Positions 42,320 to 50,338 of a stretch of DNA of 64,000 nucleotides are shown here, piece after piece; the stretch's first letter is position 1; each line of letters begins with the position of its first letter. Both the position numbers and the translations under genes were made by a program. Under the pieces are notes generated by a model that was not told where the DNA came from, searched no databases, and worked only from the letters and a program-made list of their open reading frames with translations. Source of the stretch: Sphingomonas spermidinifaciens (GTDB lineage: Bacteria > Pseudomonadota > Alphaproteobacteria > Sphingomonadales > Sphingomonadaceae); contig NZ_NWMW01000002.1 in the NCBI RefSeq assembly GCF_002351485.1, positions 744,001 to 808,000 on the forward strand, read 5' to 3'.

Positions 42320-42416
42320 TGCAGTCAGGCCCCCGTATTCGGGGACGCAGCAGCAAGGGGCGTGCCAAACAGGCCCGCGCTAGCGCGCGAGCGGAGAGAT
42401 CACCAGATGGGCAGGG

Positions 42417-42722
42417 TCAGGCGTAGACGCCCGCGCGGTATGGCGCGACCGCGGTACCGGCAAGCGATTGCAGCCGGCGGCGGACATTTGCCGCCATCAG
42501 GTTGACATAGATGCGCGCCGTCTCGTTCAGCCGCTGCGCCTCGTGCGCGAGCGCGCGGGTCTCGTCGGTCAGGGGCTCACCCTCGCAGGCGGCGACCGCC
42601 TCGATATGGCCGAGCTTGGCGGCGGTTGCACGTTCGAGCGCGCGGGTGTCGTTCGCCTTCAGTGCCGCGATCTCGGCATGGAGGCAGTCGATCACCTGTA
42701 CGAGAGCGTCACGCCGCGTCAT
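42417..42722 (-). CDS. FlgN-like flagellar export chaperone
   Basis: A 101-residue helical protein. The pattern of a long N-terminal helix (DALVQVIDCLHAEIAALKANDT) and a second helix with LNETARIYVNLMAANVRRRLQSLAG resembles FlgN, the chaperone for FlgK and FlgL. Its ATG overlaps the flgM stop by 14 bases, the usual flgM-flgN order. Sequence similarity is low in this family, so the call rests largely on context. Confidence 0.7.
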   Translation of the reverse strand: MTRRDALVQVIDCLHAEIAALKANDTRALERATAAKLGHIEAVAACEGEPLTDETRALAHEAQRLNETARIYVNLMAANVRRRLQSLAGTAVAPYRAGVYA

Positions 42723-42999
42723 CGGGTTTCCAGTTGAGCTTGAAGGCGAGCAGTCGATCGGCGATCGTCGAGGGGACGATGGGGAATGAGCCGTCCTCGA
42801 CCGCCTTCTTGATCCGCGCGACGCGTTCGGTATCGACGGGCGGCTTGGCGGCCATCTCCCGCGTGACGGCGACCGCCGATGAGCGGACCGTTTCGGCCGC
42901 CTGCGGCGATACCCCGTCGGCGACGCGCGCGACCGGCGCGGTCGGCGTCACCGGGGCGAGGCCGGGCTTGGCAATGGGCTTCGAACCGATCGGGTCCAT
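42709..42999 (-). CDS. flgM: Anti-sigma-28 factor FlgM
   Basis: A 96-residue protein that holds FliA inactive until it is exported through the finished hook. The C-terminal helices VARIKKAVEDGSFPIVPSTIADRLLAF... match FlgM, after a disordered Pro/Ala head starting MDPIGSKPIAKPG. ATG 42999 is preferred to a TTG at 43020. A sigma-28-like promoter lies 37-64 bases upstream, giving the usual FliA feedback. First gene of the leftward flagellar operon. Confidence 0.9.
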   Translation of the reverse strand: MDPIGSKPIAKPGLAPVTPTAPVARVADGVSPQAAETVRSSAVAVTREMAAKPPVDTERVARIKKAVEDGSFPIVPSTIADRLLAFKLNWKPDDAA

Positions 43000-43035
43000 G
43001 ACGATGTCCGCTATCCACAAGGAGAGACATTTCGG

Positions 43036-43063
43036 GTAACGACCCTTGCCGCGCGGGCTTTAG
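43036..43063 (-). promoter_or_regulatory. Sigma-28-like promoter of the flgM operon
   Basis: On the reverse strand: CTAAA, 15 bases, GTCGTTAC. The spacing equals that of the consensus TAAA-N15-GCCGATAA, and five of eight -10 bases match. It faces flgM. Confidence 0.5.
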
Positions 43064-43150
43064 GATTTTTTTCATCTGCCGCGCCGCCGACGATTTGGGC
43101 CGCACCGGCAAGCGCCGCGTTGTCCGCGAGACAGCGAGGAGAAGCGGGCG

Positions 43151-43930
43151 ATGAGCGAGGACCTGACCGGCGCCGAGATCGCGGAGACGGCGCCCGACGT
43201 CTTCGAGGCCAAGGCCGAGGCGCCGCCGCACCGCATGGCGCTGCTCGCGGTGCTGGCGGGCATGTTCATCGCCTTCGGGTCGATCGCCTATCTGGTCGCG
43301 CAGGCAAGCGGCCCGCCGTCGGGCACGACACAGCTTCTCTCGGGCCTCGCCTTTTCGGTCGGTCTGATCCTCGTCACCGTGACAGGAGCCGAGCTGTTCA
43401 CCGGCAACACGATGTTCGTACTCGCCGCCGAAACCGGCGAACTCGGTGCCGCGCGAATGCTGGCGGCGTGGGTGATCGTATGGCTCGGCAATCTGGTCGG
43501 CAGCGTGATCGTGGCAGCGTTATTCGTCGCTGCAGGCGGCGGCGCCGGGATCGAGGGCGCGGTCGCCGACGCGGCGCTATCGACCGCCGCGACCAAGACG
43601 GGGAAGACCACACTCGCGCTCGTGAGCTCCGCCGTGCTCGCCAACATGCTCGTCTGCCTGGCTGTCTGGATGGCGATCGGCGGAAAGTCGCTGCCGGCGA
43701 AGATCCTCGCGATCATCGGCCCGGTGACGGTGTTCGTCGCGGCGGGTCTGGAACATTCGATCGCCAACCAGTCGCTGCTGGCGATCGGCTGGCTGATCCA
43801 GTCGGACGGCGCCATCGGGCTGGCAGCGATCGGCCGCAACCTCGGGCTGACGACGCTTGGCAACATCGTGGGCGGCATGGCGGTCGCGCTTGCGCTCGGC
43901 CATGCGCAGCTGAAGTCACCAGCCGGGTAA
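43151..43930 (+). CDS. Formate/nitrite transporter (FNT) family protein
   Basis: A 259-residue membrane protein with six segments of the FNT pentameric channel family. Visible marks are TGAELFTGNTMFVLA and the later VSSAVLANMLVCLAVWMA, the two half-helix break regions. FNT channels carry formate, nitrite, lactate or hydrosulfide; the central selectivity residue cannot be assigned without alignment. GAGGAGAAG precedes ATG. It is a lone rightward gene inside the flagellar cluster and its last 15 bases overlap flgA convergently. Confidence 0.88.
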   Translation: MSEDLTGAEIAETAPDVFEAKAEAPPHRMALLAVLAGMFIAFGSIAYLVAQASGPPSGTTQLLSGLAFSVGLILVTVTGAELFTGNTMFVLAAETGELGAARMLAAWVIVWLGNLVGSVIVAALFVAAGGGAGIEGAVADAALSTAATKTGKTTLALVSSAVLANMLVCLAVWMAIGGKSLPAKILAIIGPVTVFVAAGLEHSIANQSLLAIGWLIQSDGAIGLAAIGRNLGLTTLGNIVGGMAVALALGHAQLKSPAG

Positions 43931-44428
43931 CGTCACCCGGCCCATGTCGACCGCGACCGCCTGAATCGGCGGCTTGGCGGGATCGACCTTGACCATCAGG
44001 CGGCCACCCTTCGCCGCGTCGCCCATTGCCACGCCGTCGCGCGTGATCGAGAAGCCGGCGGCACCCGCCTCCACCGTCACCGGATCGCCCCGCTTGACGA
44101 CAATCTCGGGCTTGGGCGGGGCGACGGGTACGGCGGCGGCGGCGGCGAGGACAGGTCGCGCCGCTGCAGGGGCCATCTTGACCGGCACATAGATCTTCCA
44201 GACCGGCGCCATGCAGCTGACGACGACGGCGTCCTTGTTTGTGCCCCGCCATTCGAACTGGGGCATCGGGCATTGCGCCAGCTTGAGGCGCGCGTCGACA
44301 CGGGTGACGGCGCCGCCCTCCTCGCCGATCGCGCGGCCGGTGAATTGCTGGACCGCGGTGTCGATCAGCGTCGTCGACTGGAAATCGGGCGCGCCGGCCA
44401 GTGCCAGCATCAGAAGGGCAGGGGTCAT
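43916..44428 (-). CDS. flgA: Flagellar P-ring chaperone FlgA
   Basis: A 170-residue periplasmic protein that helps assemble the FlgI P-ring. The signal peptide MTPALLMLALAGAPDF is short. The SAF domain is visible (PEIVVKRGDPVTVEAGAAGFSITRDGVAM, then GGRLMVKV), preceded by VDARLKLAQCPMPQFEW with one of two cysteines. AGGAG precedes ATG 44428, which overlaps the MotB-like gene by 4 bases. Confidence 0.9.
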   Translation of the reverse strand: MTPALLMLALAGAPDFQSTTLIDTAVQQFTGRAIGEEGGAVTRVDARLKLAQCPMPQFEWRGTNKDAVVVSCMAPVWKIYVPVKMAPAAARPVLAAAAAVPVAPPKPEIVVKRGDPVTVEAGAAGFSITRDGVAMGDAAKGGRLMVKVDPAKPPIQAVAVDMGRVTLPGW

Positions 44429-44982
44429 GGCAAGGCTCCTGAAACAGCGGCAAGCGGCAATTGCCGGGCGGCAAGCACTTGCCGCCCGCCGGCAAAGCCG
44501 ACCGAGAGAAGGACGTGGCGGCCGTTGCTGGCCGGGTCGGTGGAAATGACGATGCGGTCGCGCGAAATGGCGCCACCGCGAACCAAGGTCGCGGCGACGC
44601 CGCGCGCGCGATCGGCGGCGAGGATCGGGGCCGCGCCCGTCAGCGGATCGCGGTCCGCACTGCTGCCGTCGGTCGATCCGGTGACGGTGATCGTGGTGCG
44701 TGGGTCGGCCGCTGCCTCCCGCGCCCAGCCGATCAGGTGACCGAGCGGCGGCGTGGCGGCATCGGCGATCCCGAAGCCGCGCACCGCGGCGCGGTCGAGC
44801 GTGATCGGCTCGGCTTCGGGCAGCGCGCCGTCGAAGCCCTTGCGGATCGCGGCGGCCAGCTGGCGCCGGTCGAGCTGGCTCGACTGCACGAAGACGAAGA
44901 AGCCGACGAGCAGCAGGCACAGGTCGGCAAGCGTCACCAGCCAGAGCGGCCGACTGGGTTCGAGGCCGTCGAAGCGGTTCAT
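44425..44982 (-). CDS. MotB/OmpA-like protein, second stator-type component
   Basis: A 185-residue protein with a short N-terminus, a single membrane segment LWLVTLADLCLLLVGFFVFV that keeps the MotB proton-path Asp, and a short OmpA-like domain (TITVTGSTDGSSADRDPLTG, LAADRARGVAATLV). The peptidoglycan-binding domain is reduced against standard MotB. It pairs with the MotA-like gene upstream (4-base overlap) and flgA downstream. Main motAB lie at 54.9-56.8 kb. It may be a second stator or an accessory of rod assembly. Confidence 0.8.
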   Translation of the reverse strand: MNRFDGLEPSRPLWLVTLADLCLLLVGFFVFVQSSQLDRRQLAAAIRKGFDGALPEAEPITLDRAAVRGFGIADAATPPLGHLIGWAREAAADPRTTITVTGSTDGSSADRDPLTGAAPILAADRARGVAATLVRGGAISRDRIVISTDPASNGRHVLLSVGFAGGRQVLAARQLPLAAVSGALP

Positions 44983-45623
44983 GCGGCCATCCCGGCGCGC
45001 GGCCGCTCGCGCCGGGCGAGGGCGAGGAGCGGTGCCGCCAGCCGCTCGCGCTCGAACGCCTCGGCGCGTGCGAGGCGGCGCAGGCGACCGGCGATGGGCT
45101 GCGCGATCAGGTTGCCGAGGAGCGCGCCGTAGAGTGTGGCGAGCAGCGCGACCGCCATCGAGGGGCCGATGACCGCGGGGTCCTGCATCGCGGTGAACAT
45201 GCGGACGAGGCCGATGATCGTGCCGATCAGGCCGAAGGCGGGCGCCGCCTCTGCAATGCTCGCCCAGACCTCGGCGACGGCGAGGTGACGCTCTATGCGG
45301 GCATCGCGGGCGCGGAGGATCGCGGCCTCCACGGCCTCGGGCGGCTCACCGTCGACGATCAGCCGGACAGCGAGCGCGATGTCGGGATCGTCGATGACCG
45401 AGCGGTCGAGCGCCATCGCCCCGTGCTTGCGCGCGATGCGGCCGAGCGCGGCGATCTGTTCGACTTCCGCATCGAGCCGCGGTGCGCGGCGGCCGAGCAC
45501 GCGCAGCGCGCCGATCGCGCGGATCATCAGGCCAGGTGGAAAACGCACGAGGCTGGCCACCGCAACGCCACCCAGCACGATGGCGGCGGCGACAGAATCG
45601 GCAAAGGTCGCAAGCGGGTTCAT
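44979..45623 (-). CDS. MotA/TolQ/ExbB-family proton-channel protein
   Basis: A 214-residue MotA-like protein, shorter than the main MotA (287). The last two membrane segments match MotA: APAFGLIGTIIGLVRMF and GPSMAVALLATLYGALLGNL, with the conserved prolines. Charged cytoplasmic part DAEVEQIAALGRIARKHG precedes them. Start ATG 45623 is chosen because conservation begins there; the frame is open further upstream but that part overlaps the flg promoter. No clear ribosome site. Confidence 0.82.
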   Translation of the reverse strand: MNPLATFADSVAAAIVLGGVAVASLVRFPPGLMIRAIGALRVLGRRAPRLDAEVEQIAALGRIARKHGAMALDRSVIDDPDIALAVRLIVDGEPPEAVEAAILRARDARIERHLAVAEVWASIAEAAPAFGLIGTIIGLVRMFTAMQDPAVIGPSMAVALLATLYGALLGNLIAQPIAGRLRRLARAEAFERERLAAPLLALARRERPRAGMAA

Positions 45624-45999
45624 GCGCGTGGTTGCAGCAAGAGCCGTGCCAGGGTCGCCGCGTTGCCGCTTTGCCGGCCAGGCGGCAAGATGTTGCCGGT
45701 AGAGCAGTGACTCAGGCTTCACCGGACCTTTGCCTCGCTCGCTGTGAGCGGAAGAAGGAGGACGCGGGACCCGGCTCGCACGGGTACGACGTAGCGCGGG
45801 TTCACGCGAAGGCGCGGAGAGCGCGGAGACGTTGCGCCTGTTGCCGCTTGGCGGCTGACGACGGTGCCCTAACCACGGCGCAGGCCCCCCCGCATCGACA
45901 CCCCCGGCATCTCCAGGCGAAGCCAATGCAAAACTGGCACGCCCCTTGCTGTCATCCTGCCGGGACGATCCCACGCGCAGGGAAAGGAGGCGCGGCGAC
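45624..45999. other. 376-base divergent promoter region of the two flagellar operons
   Basis: Noncoding on both strands. It separates the MotA-like/flgA genes (leftward) from flgB (rightward) and holds the sigma-54 promoter at 45935-45950. The leftward promoter was not identified. Confidence 0.6.
45935..45950 (+). promoter_or_regulatory. Sigma-54 promoter of the flgBCDEFGHIJKL operon
   Basis: TGGCACGCCCCTTGCT matches the -24/-12 consensus TGGCAC-N5-TTGC, with GG and GC exactly 10 bases apart. It lies 50 bases before the flgB start. It implies an NtrC/FlbD-type activator elsewhere in the genome. Confidence 0.88.
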
Positions 46000-46353
46000 A
46001 TGGCGAATGAAGGACTTTTCGGCGTTCACGGCACCGCGCTCCAGGTGCGCTCGCAGCGCATGGGCAAGCTCGCCTCGAACATCGCCAACGCCTCGACCCC
46101 CGGCTACCAGGCCAAGGACATCGACTTCCAGGCGGCGCTGCGCGGGGCCGAGGCGCCCGGCGGCCGTACCGACATGTCGATCACCGCCGCGACCCGCTAT
46201 CGCGTGCCGACCCAGGCCTCGATCGACGGCAATACCGTCGAGCTTTCGACCGAGCAGACCGCCTTTGCCGAGAATGCCGTCGCCTATCAGACGACGCTCG
46301 CGTTCCTCAACGGTCGCATCAACACCATCACCCGCGCGCTGAAGGGCGAATGA
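46000..46353 (+). CDS. flgB: Flagellar proximal rod protein FlgB
   Basis: A 117-residue rod protein, first gene of the rod/hook operon. It has the axial-protein N-terminus LFGVHGTALQVRSQRMGKLASNIANASTPGYQAKDID and the C-terminal helix AYQTTLAFLNGRINTITRALKGE. AAAGGAGG precedes ATG 46000; the longer upstream frame overlaps the promoter. Stop overlaps flgC by 4 bases. Confidence 0.95.
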   Translation: MANEGLFGVHGTALQVRSQRMGKLASNIANASTPGYQAKDIDFQAALRGAEAPGGRTDMSITAATRYRVPTQASIDGNTVELSTEQTAFAENAVAYQTTLAFLNGRINTITRALKGE

Positions 46354-46772
46354 CGATGGCGTTCCAGCAGAACCCGATGAACATCTTCCAGGTCTCCGGC
46401 CGCGCCATGTCGGCGCAGCTCGTGCGGATGAATACCACCGCCTCGAACCTCGCCAATGCCGGCGCCGTGTCGTCGAGCGAGGCCGCCGCCTATCGCACGC
46501 TGAAGCCGGTCTTCCGCACGCATTTCGACGCGGCGAGCCAGATGGCGACCGTCGATGTCGAGCAGGTCAAGACCGCGGGCGAGGCGCCGACCAAGCGCTA
46601 CGATCCCGGCAATCCGCTCGCCGATGCCGAGGGAAATGTCTGGGAAAGCGCCGTCGACGAAACGCGCGAGCTCGTCGACATGATGGAGGCAGCGCGCAGC
46701 TATCAGAACAATGTCGAGGTGATGCAGACGGCCAAGTCGCTCATCACCGAAACCCTCCGGCTGGGACGCTAA
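46350..46772 (+). CDS. flgC: Flagellar proximal rod protein FlgC
   Basis: A 140-residue rod protein with the axial N-terminus FQVSGRAMSAQLVRMNTTASNLANAGA and C-terminal VDMMEAARSYQNNVEVMQTAKSLITETLRLGR. YDPGNPLADAEGNV is the FlgC middle motif. ATG overlaps the flgB stop. flgD follows after 3 bases. Confidence 0.96.
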   Translation: MTMAFQQNPMNIFQVSGRAMSAQLVRMNTTASNLANAGAVSSSEAAAYRTLKPVFRTHFDAASQMATVDVEQVKTAGEAPTKRYDPGNPLADAEGNVWESAVDETRELVDMMEAARSYQNNVEVMQTAKSLITETLRLGR

Positions 46773-46775
46773 GTC

Positions 46776-47459
46776 ATGGCGACGACCTTCGACGGCACGC
46801 TCGCCGGGCTCGGCATCAACCGCACCGGCACGTCGGGCGTGAAGACGATCACCCGCGCCCAGCAGCAGCAGATGGGCCAGGACGATTTCCTGCAGCTGAT
46901 GACCGCGCAGCTCAAGAACCAGGACCCCTTCTCGCCCGTCGACAACACCCAGATGGTCGCGCAGATGGCGCAGTTCTCGTCGCTGGCCGGCATCACCGAG
47001 ATGTCGACGACGCTGAAGTCGATCGCCGACAAGCTCACCGGCACGACGATGGGCGACGCGCTCGGCTGGGCGGGCAAGACCGTGCTGACCGAAGGATCGG
47101 TTGCCTATCCGCGCGCCAGCGGCGGGCTGGAGGGCGCGGTCGAGATCGACAAGGCGGCGACCGACGTCACCGTCACGATCAGCGACATGAACGGCGGCGT
47201 CCTGCGCACGATCCCGCTCGGCGCGCAGAAGCCGGGCACCGCCAATTTCGATTGGGACGGCAAGACCGAGGCGGGCGAAGCCGCCGGCGCCGGCCCTTTC
47301 AAGGTGACGGTCGCCGCCAATGACGGCGCCGCGCCGGTCGCGGCTCGCAGCCTCGTGTGGGCGCCCGTCGCCTCGGTTTCGCTCGTCGAGGGAGAGCCCG
47401 TGCTGACGCTCCCCGGCATCGGTCAGGTCAAGACAAGCGCCGTCCGCTCGGTCGGCTGA
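46776..47459 (+). CDS. flgD: Flagellar hook-cap scaffold FlgD
   Basis: A 227-residue scaffold that caps the growing hook. The N-terminal export and scaffold segment DDFLQLMTAQLKNQDPFSPVDNTQMVAQMAQFSSL is diagnostic; the C-terminal part has the FNIII/Tudor-like FDWDGKTEAGEAAGAGPFKV. Length is typical. Confidence 0.95.
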   Translation: MATTFDGTLAGLGINRTGTSGVKTITRAQQQQMGQDDFLQLMTAQLKNQDPFSPVDNTQMVAQMAQFSSLAGITEMSTTLKSIADKLTGTTMGDALGWAGKTVLTEGSVAYPRASGGLEGAVEIDKAATDVTVTISDMNGGVLRTIPLGAQKPGTANFDWDGKTEAGEAAGAGPFKVTVAANDGAAPVAARSLVWAPVASVSLVEGEPVLTLPGIGQVKTSAVRSVG

Positions 47460-47484
47460 ACTCCGTTTCGCAAAGGAAGAAGCA

Positions 47485-48753
47485 ATGTCCTTTTACACCT
47501 CGCTCAGCGGTCTTCAGGCCAGCCAGAAGGAAATGTCGACGATCAGCCACAACCTGGCCAACGTCGCCACCGACGGCTTCAAGAAGAGCCGCGTCGAATT
47601 TGCCGACGTCATCGCCTCGAGCGTGACGGTCAGCCCCAATGCCCAGGTCGGCTCGGGCGTCGTCACCAAGTCGATTCGTCAGCAGTTCGGCCAGGGCAAC
47701 CTGATTCAGACCGGCGGCGCATTCGACCTCGTCGTGTCGGGCGACGGCTTCTTCATGACCAAGCCCGCGGCCGAGGGCAGCCAGACCACCTATACCCGCA
47801 ACGGCGGCTTCAACGTCGACAACGACCGCTATGTCGTCGACGGCAATGGCAGCAGGCTTCAGGTCTATCCCGTCGACGGGTCGGGCGCGGTGATCGCCAG
47901 CGGCATCGACGGGCTCGCCAGCCTGCGCCTGCCCGAGACGAGCGGCACGCCCAAGGCGACCGGGGCGGTCGCGCTCAACCTCAACATCAATGCCGGTTCG
48001 TCGATCCCGAGCGCGGCGTTCGATCGCCTCGACGCCACGACGTACAACCAGTCGACGCAGACGACGATCTACGACGGCAACGGCAACCCCGTCACCATGA
48101 CCAACTATTTCGTGCGCACCAAGGCGCCGACCGTCGCCGACCCGACCAGCCAGTGGCAGGTGTACAGCTTCGTCGGCGACACCCAGCTGGGCGTCGATCC
48201 CGCCAATCCGCAGCCGGTGACGCTCGATTTCGATACCGCCGGCACGCTGACCGCGCCGACCGCGCCGACCGCGTTCGGTCCGTTCACGCCGCTGGGGTCG
48301 AGCGCCGAGCAGACGCTGAGCCTCGATTTCACGGGCACCGCTCAGTCGGCCTCGCCCTTTGCCGTCGTCAACCGCACTCAAGACGGCGTCGCCGTCGGCA
48401 AGCTGCAGTCGGTCGCGGTGGACGAGAGCGGGATCGTGCGCGCCACCTTCTCGAACGGCGATGCCAAGGCGCTGGGCAAGGTCGCGCTCGCCAATTTCTC
48501 GAACCCCAACGGCTTGCGCCAGCTCGGCAACAGCAACTGGGCCGCCACCGGCGTGTCGGGCCAGCCGACGCTGGGCGAGGCGGGCGCCAATGGCTTCGGC
48601 GGGCTGATGAGCGGCATCGTCGAGGGATCGAACGTCGACATCACCGAGGAGCTGGTCGCGCTGATCGCGGCGCAGCGCAACTTCCAGGCGAATGCGAAGG
48701 CGCTCGATACGTCGAGCCAGATCTCGCAGACGATCTTCAACATCCGCTCGTAA
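47485..48753 (+). CDS. flgE: Flagellar hook protein FlgE
   Basis: The 422-residue hook subunit. N-terminus MSFYTSLSGLQASQKEMSTISHNLANVATDGFKKSRVEF and C-terminus GSNVDITEELVALIAAQRNFQANAKALDTSSQISQTI are the axial coiled regions. The middle (about 130-300) is the hook D1/D2 domain with DGNGNPVTMTNYFVRT. AAGGAAG precedes the ATG. Confidence 0.96.
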   Translation: MSFYTSLSGLQASQKEMSTISHNLANVATDGFKKSRVEFADVIASSVTVSPNAQVGSGVVTKSIRQQFGQGNLIQTGGAFDLVVSGDGFFMTKPAAEGSQTTYTRNGGFNVDNDRYVVDGNGSRLQVYPVDGSGAVIASGIDGLASLRLPETSGTPKATGAVALNLNINAGSSIPSAAFDRLDATTYNQSTQTTIYDGNGNPVTMTNYFVRTKAPTVADPTSQWQVYSFVGDTQLGVDPANPQPVTLDFDTAGTLTAPTAPTAFGPFTPLGSSAEQTLSLDFTGTAQSASPFAVVNRTQDGVAVGKLQSVAVDESGIVRATFSNGDAKALGKVALANFSNPNGLRQLGNSNWAATGVSGQPTLGEAGANGFGGLMSGIVEGSNVDITEELVALIAAQRNFQANAKALDTSSQISQTIFNIRS

Positions 48754-48780
48754 GCGAACGCGGGGGCAGGGGCTTAGGCG

Positions 48781-49527
48781 ATGGACAAGATGGTCTACAC
48801 CGCGCTGTCGGGGCTGAAGAGCCAGATGGCGGCGCAGAGCGTGATCGCCAACAACATCGCCAATGCCTCGACCATCGGCTACCGGCAGGATCGGGTGAGC
48901 TTCGAACGGCTGATGCTGAAGGGGCAGGCGTTCGAGACGCGCTCGCCCGCCGCGGAGGAAGTCGCCGACTTCGACCGCCGGTCGGGCGCGATCGTCTCGA
49001 CCGGCCGCAACCTCGACGTCGCCGTCACCAGCGACTCCTGGATCGCGGTTCAGGCGACCGACGGGACCGAGGCCTATACGCGCCGCGGCGACCTGAAGGT
49101 CGCGCTGTCGGGGGTGCTCGAGACCGGTGACGGCTATCCCGTGATGGGCGAGGCCGGGCCGATCACGATCCCCCCGCACGACCGCATCATGATCGCCGAC
49201 GACGGCGCGATCAGCATCCAGCCCAAGGGCGCCGAACCGGGCGCACCGATGCAGCAGATCGGCCGGCTGAAGCTGGTCAGCGCCGAGGGGTCTAAGACGC
49301 TCAAGGGTCTCGACAACCTGCTTCATGTCGAAAATGGCGGCGTCCTGCCGACCGACATGGCGGCGCGCGTCGCCTCGGGCAGCCTCGAACAGTCGAACGT
49401 GAACCTGACGCAGGCGCTGGTCGACATGATCGAGAACCAGCGAGGTTACGAGGTGCAGGCCAACCTGCTCGCCGAAGCCAAGAAGATGGACGAACAGAGC
49501 GCATCACTGATGCGCATCCAGGGTTAA
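48781..49527 (+). CDS. flgF: Flagellar rod protein FlgF
   Basis: A 248-residue proximal rod protein. It starts MDKMVYTALSGLKSQMAAQSVIANNIANASTIGYRQDRVSF and ends with SNVNLTQALVDMIENQRGYEVQANLL. TRRGDLKVALSGVLETGDGYPVMG is the FlgF/G central motif. The lower length against FlgG and position before flgG support FlgF. Confidence 0.94.
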   Translation: MDKMVYTALSGLKSQMAAQSVIANNIANASTIGYRQDRVSFERLMLKGQAFETRSPAAEEVADFDRRSGAIVSTGRNLDVAVTSDSWIAVQATDGTEAYTRRGDLKVALSGVLETGDGYPVMGEAGPITIPPHDRIMIADDGAISIQPKGAEPGAPMQQIGRLKLVSAEGSKTLKGLDNLLHVENGGVLPTDMAARVASGSLEQSNVNLTQALVDMIENQRGYEVQANLLAEAKKMDEQSASLMRIQG

Positions 49528-49539
49528 GGAGACGCCCCC

Positions 49540-50328
49540 ATGGGTAACGCCGCCATGCACATCGCACGCACCGGGCTCGACGCCCAGGACATGCGGATGC
49601 GCGTCATCTCGAACAACCTCGCCAACGTGAACACCACGGGCTTCAAGCGCGACCGTGCGAGCTTCGAGACGCTGGCCTATCAGGTCGTCACCGCCGCCGG
49701 CTCCGCGAGCACGTCGGAGACGCGCTATGCCACCGGGCTCAACCTCGGCACCGGCGTGCGCGTGCAGGGGACGGCGCGGATGAACACGCAGGGCTCGCTC
49801 CAGACGACGGGTAACAGCCTCGACCTCGCGCTCGACGGCGACGGGTTCTTCCAGGTCCAGATGCCCGGTGGCCAGCTGGGCTATACGCGCGCCGGCAATT
49901 TCGCCCGCTCGCCCGAGGGTCTGCTGGTGACGTCGGAAGGGTATCAGGTCATGCCCGGCATCACGATTCCCGAGGGCGCGACCTCGATCACGATTGGCGG
50001 CGACGGCACCGTGTCGGCGACGATCCCCAACCAGACCGATGCCGCACAGATCGGCCAGATCCAGATCGCCAGCTTCCCCAACGCCGCCGGGCTCCAGGCC
50101 GCGGGCGACAATTACCTGACGGAAAATGCCGCGAGCGGCCCGGTCAATCTCGGCATCGCCGGGCAGGACGGTCGCGGCCAGATCCGCCAGGGGATGCTCG
50201 AAGGATCGAACGTCAACGTCGTCGAGGAACTCGTCGACATGATCGAGACGCAGCGCGCCTATGAGGTCAATTCGAAGATGATCTCGGCCACCGACGAGAT
50301 GCTGAAATATGTCAACCAGAACCTCTGA
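49540..50328 (+). CDS. flgG: Flagellar distal rod protein FlgG
   Basis: The 262-residue distal rod subunit. MHIARTGLDAQDMRMRVISNNLANVNTTGFKRDRASFE and VEELVDMIETQRAYEVNSKMISATDEMLKYVNQNL are canonical FlgG ends, and LGYTRAGNFARSPEGLLVTSEGYQVMPGI the centre. AAGGAG precedes the ATG. Confidence 0.97.
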   Translation: MGNAAMHIARTGLDAQDMRMRVISNNLANVNTTGFKRDRASFETLAYQVVTAAGSASTSETRYATGLNLGTGVRVQGTARMNTQGSLQTTGNSLDLALDGDGFFQVQMPGGQLGYTRAGNFARSPEGLLVTSEGYQVMPGITIPEGATSITIGGDGTVSATIPNQTDAAQIGQIQIASFPNAAGLQAAGDNYLTENAASGPVNLGIAGQDGRGQIRQGMLEGSNVNVVEELVDMIETQRAYEVNSKMISATDEMLKYVNQNL

Positions 50329-50338
50329 GGCGCGCACC

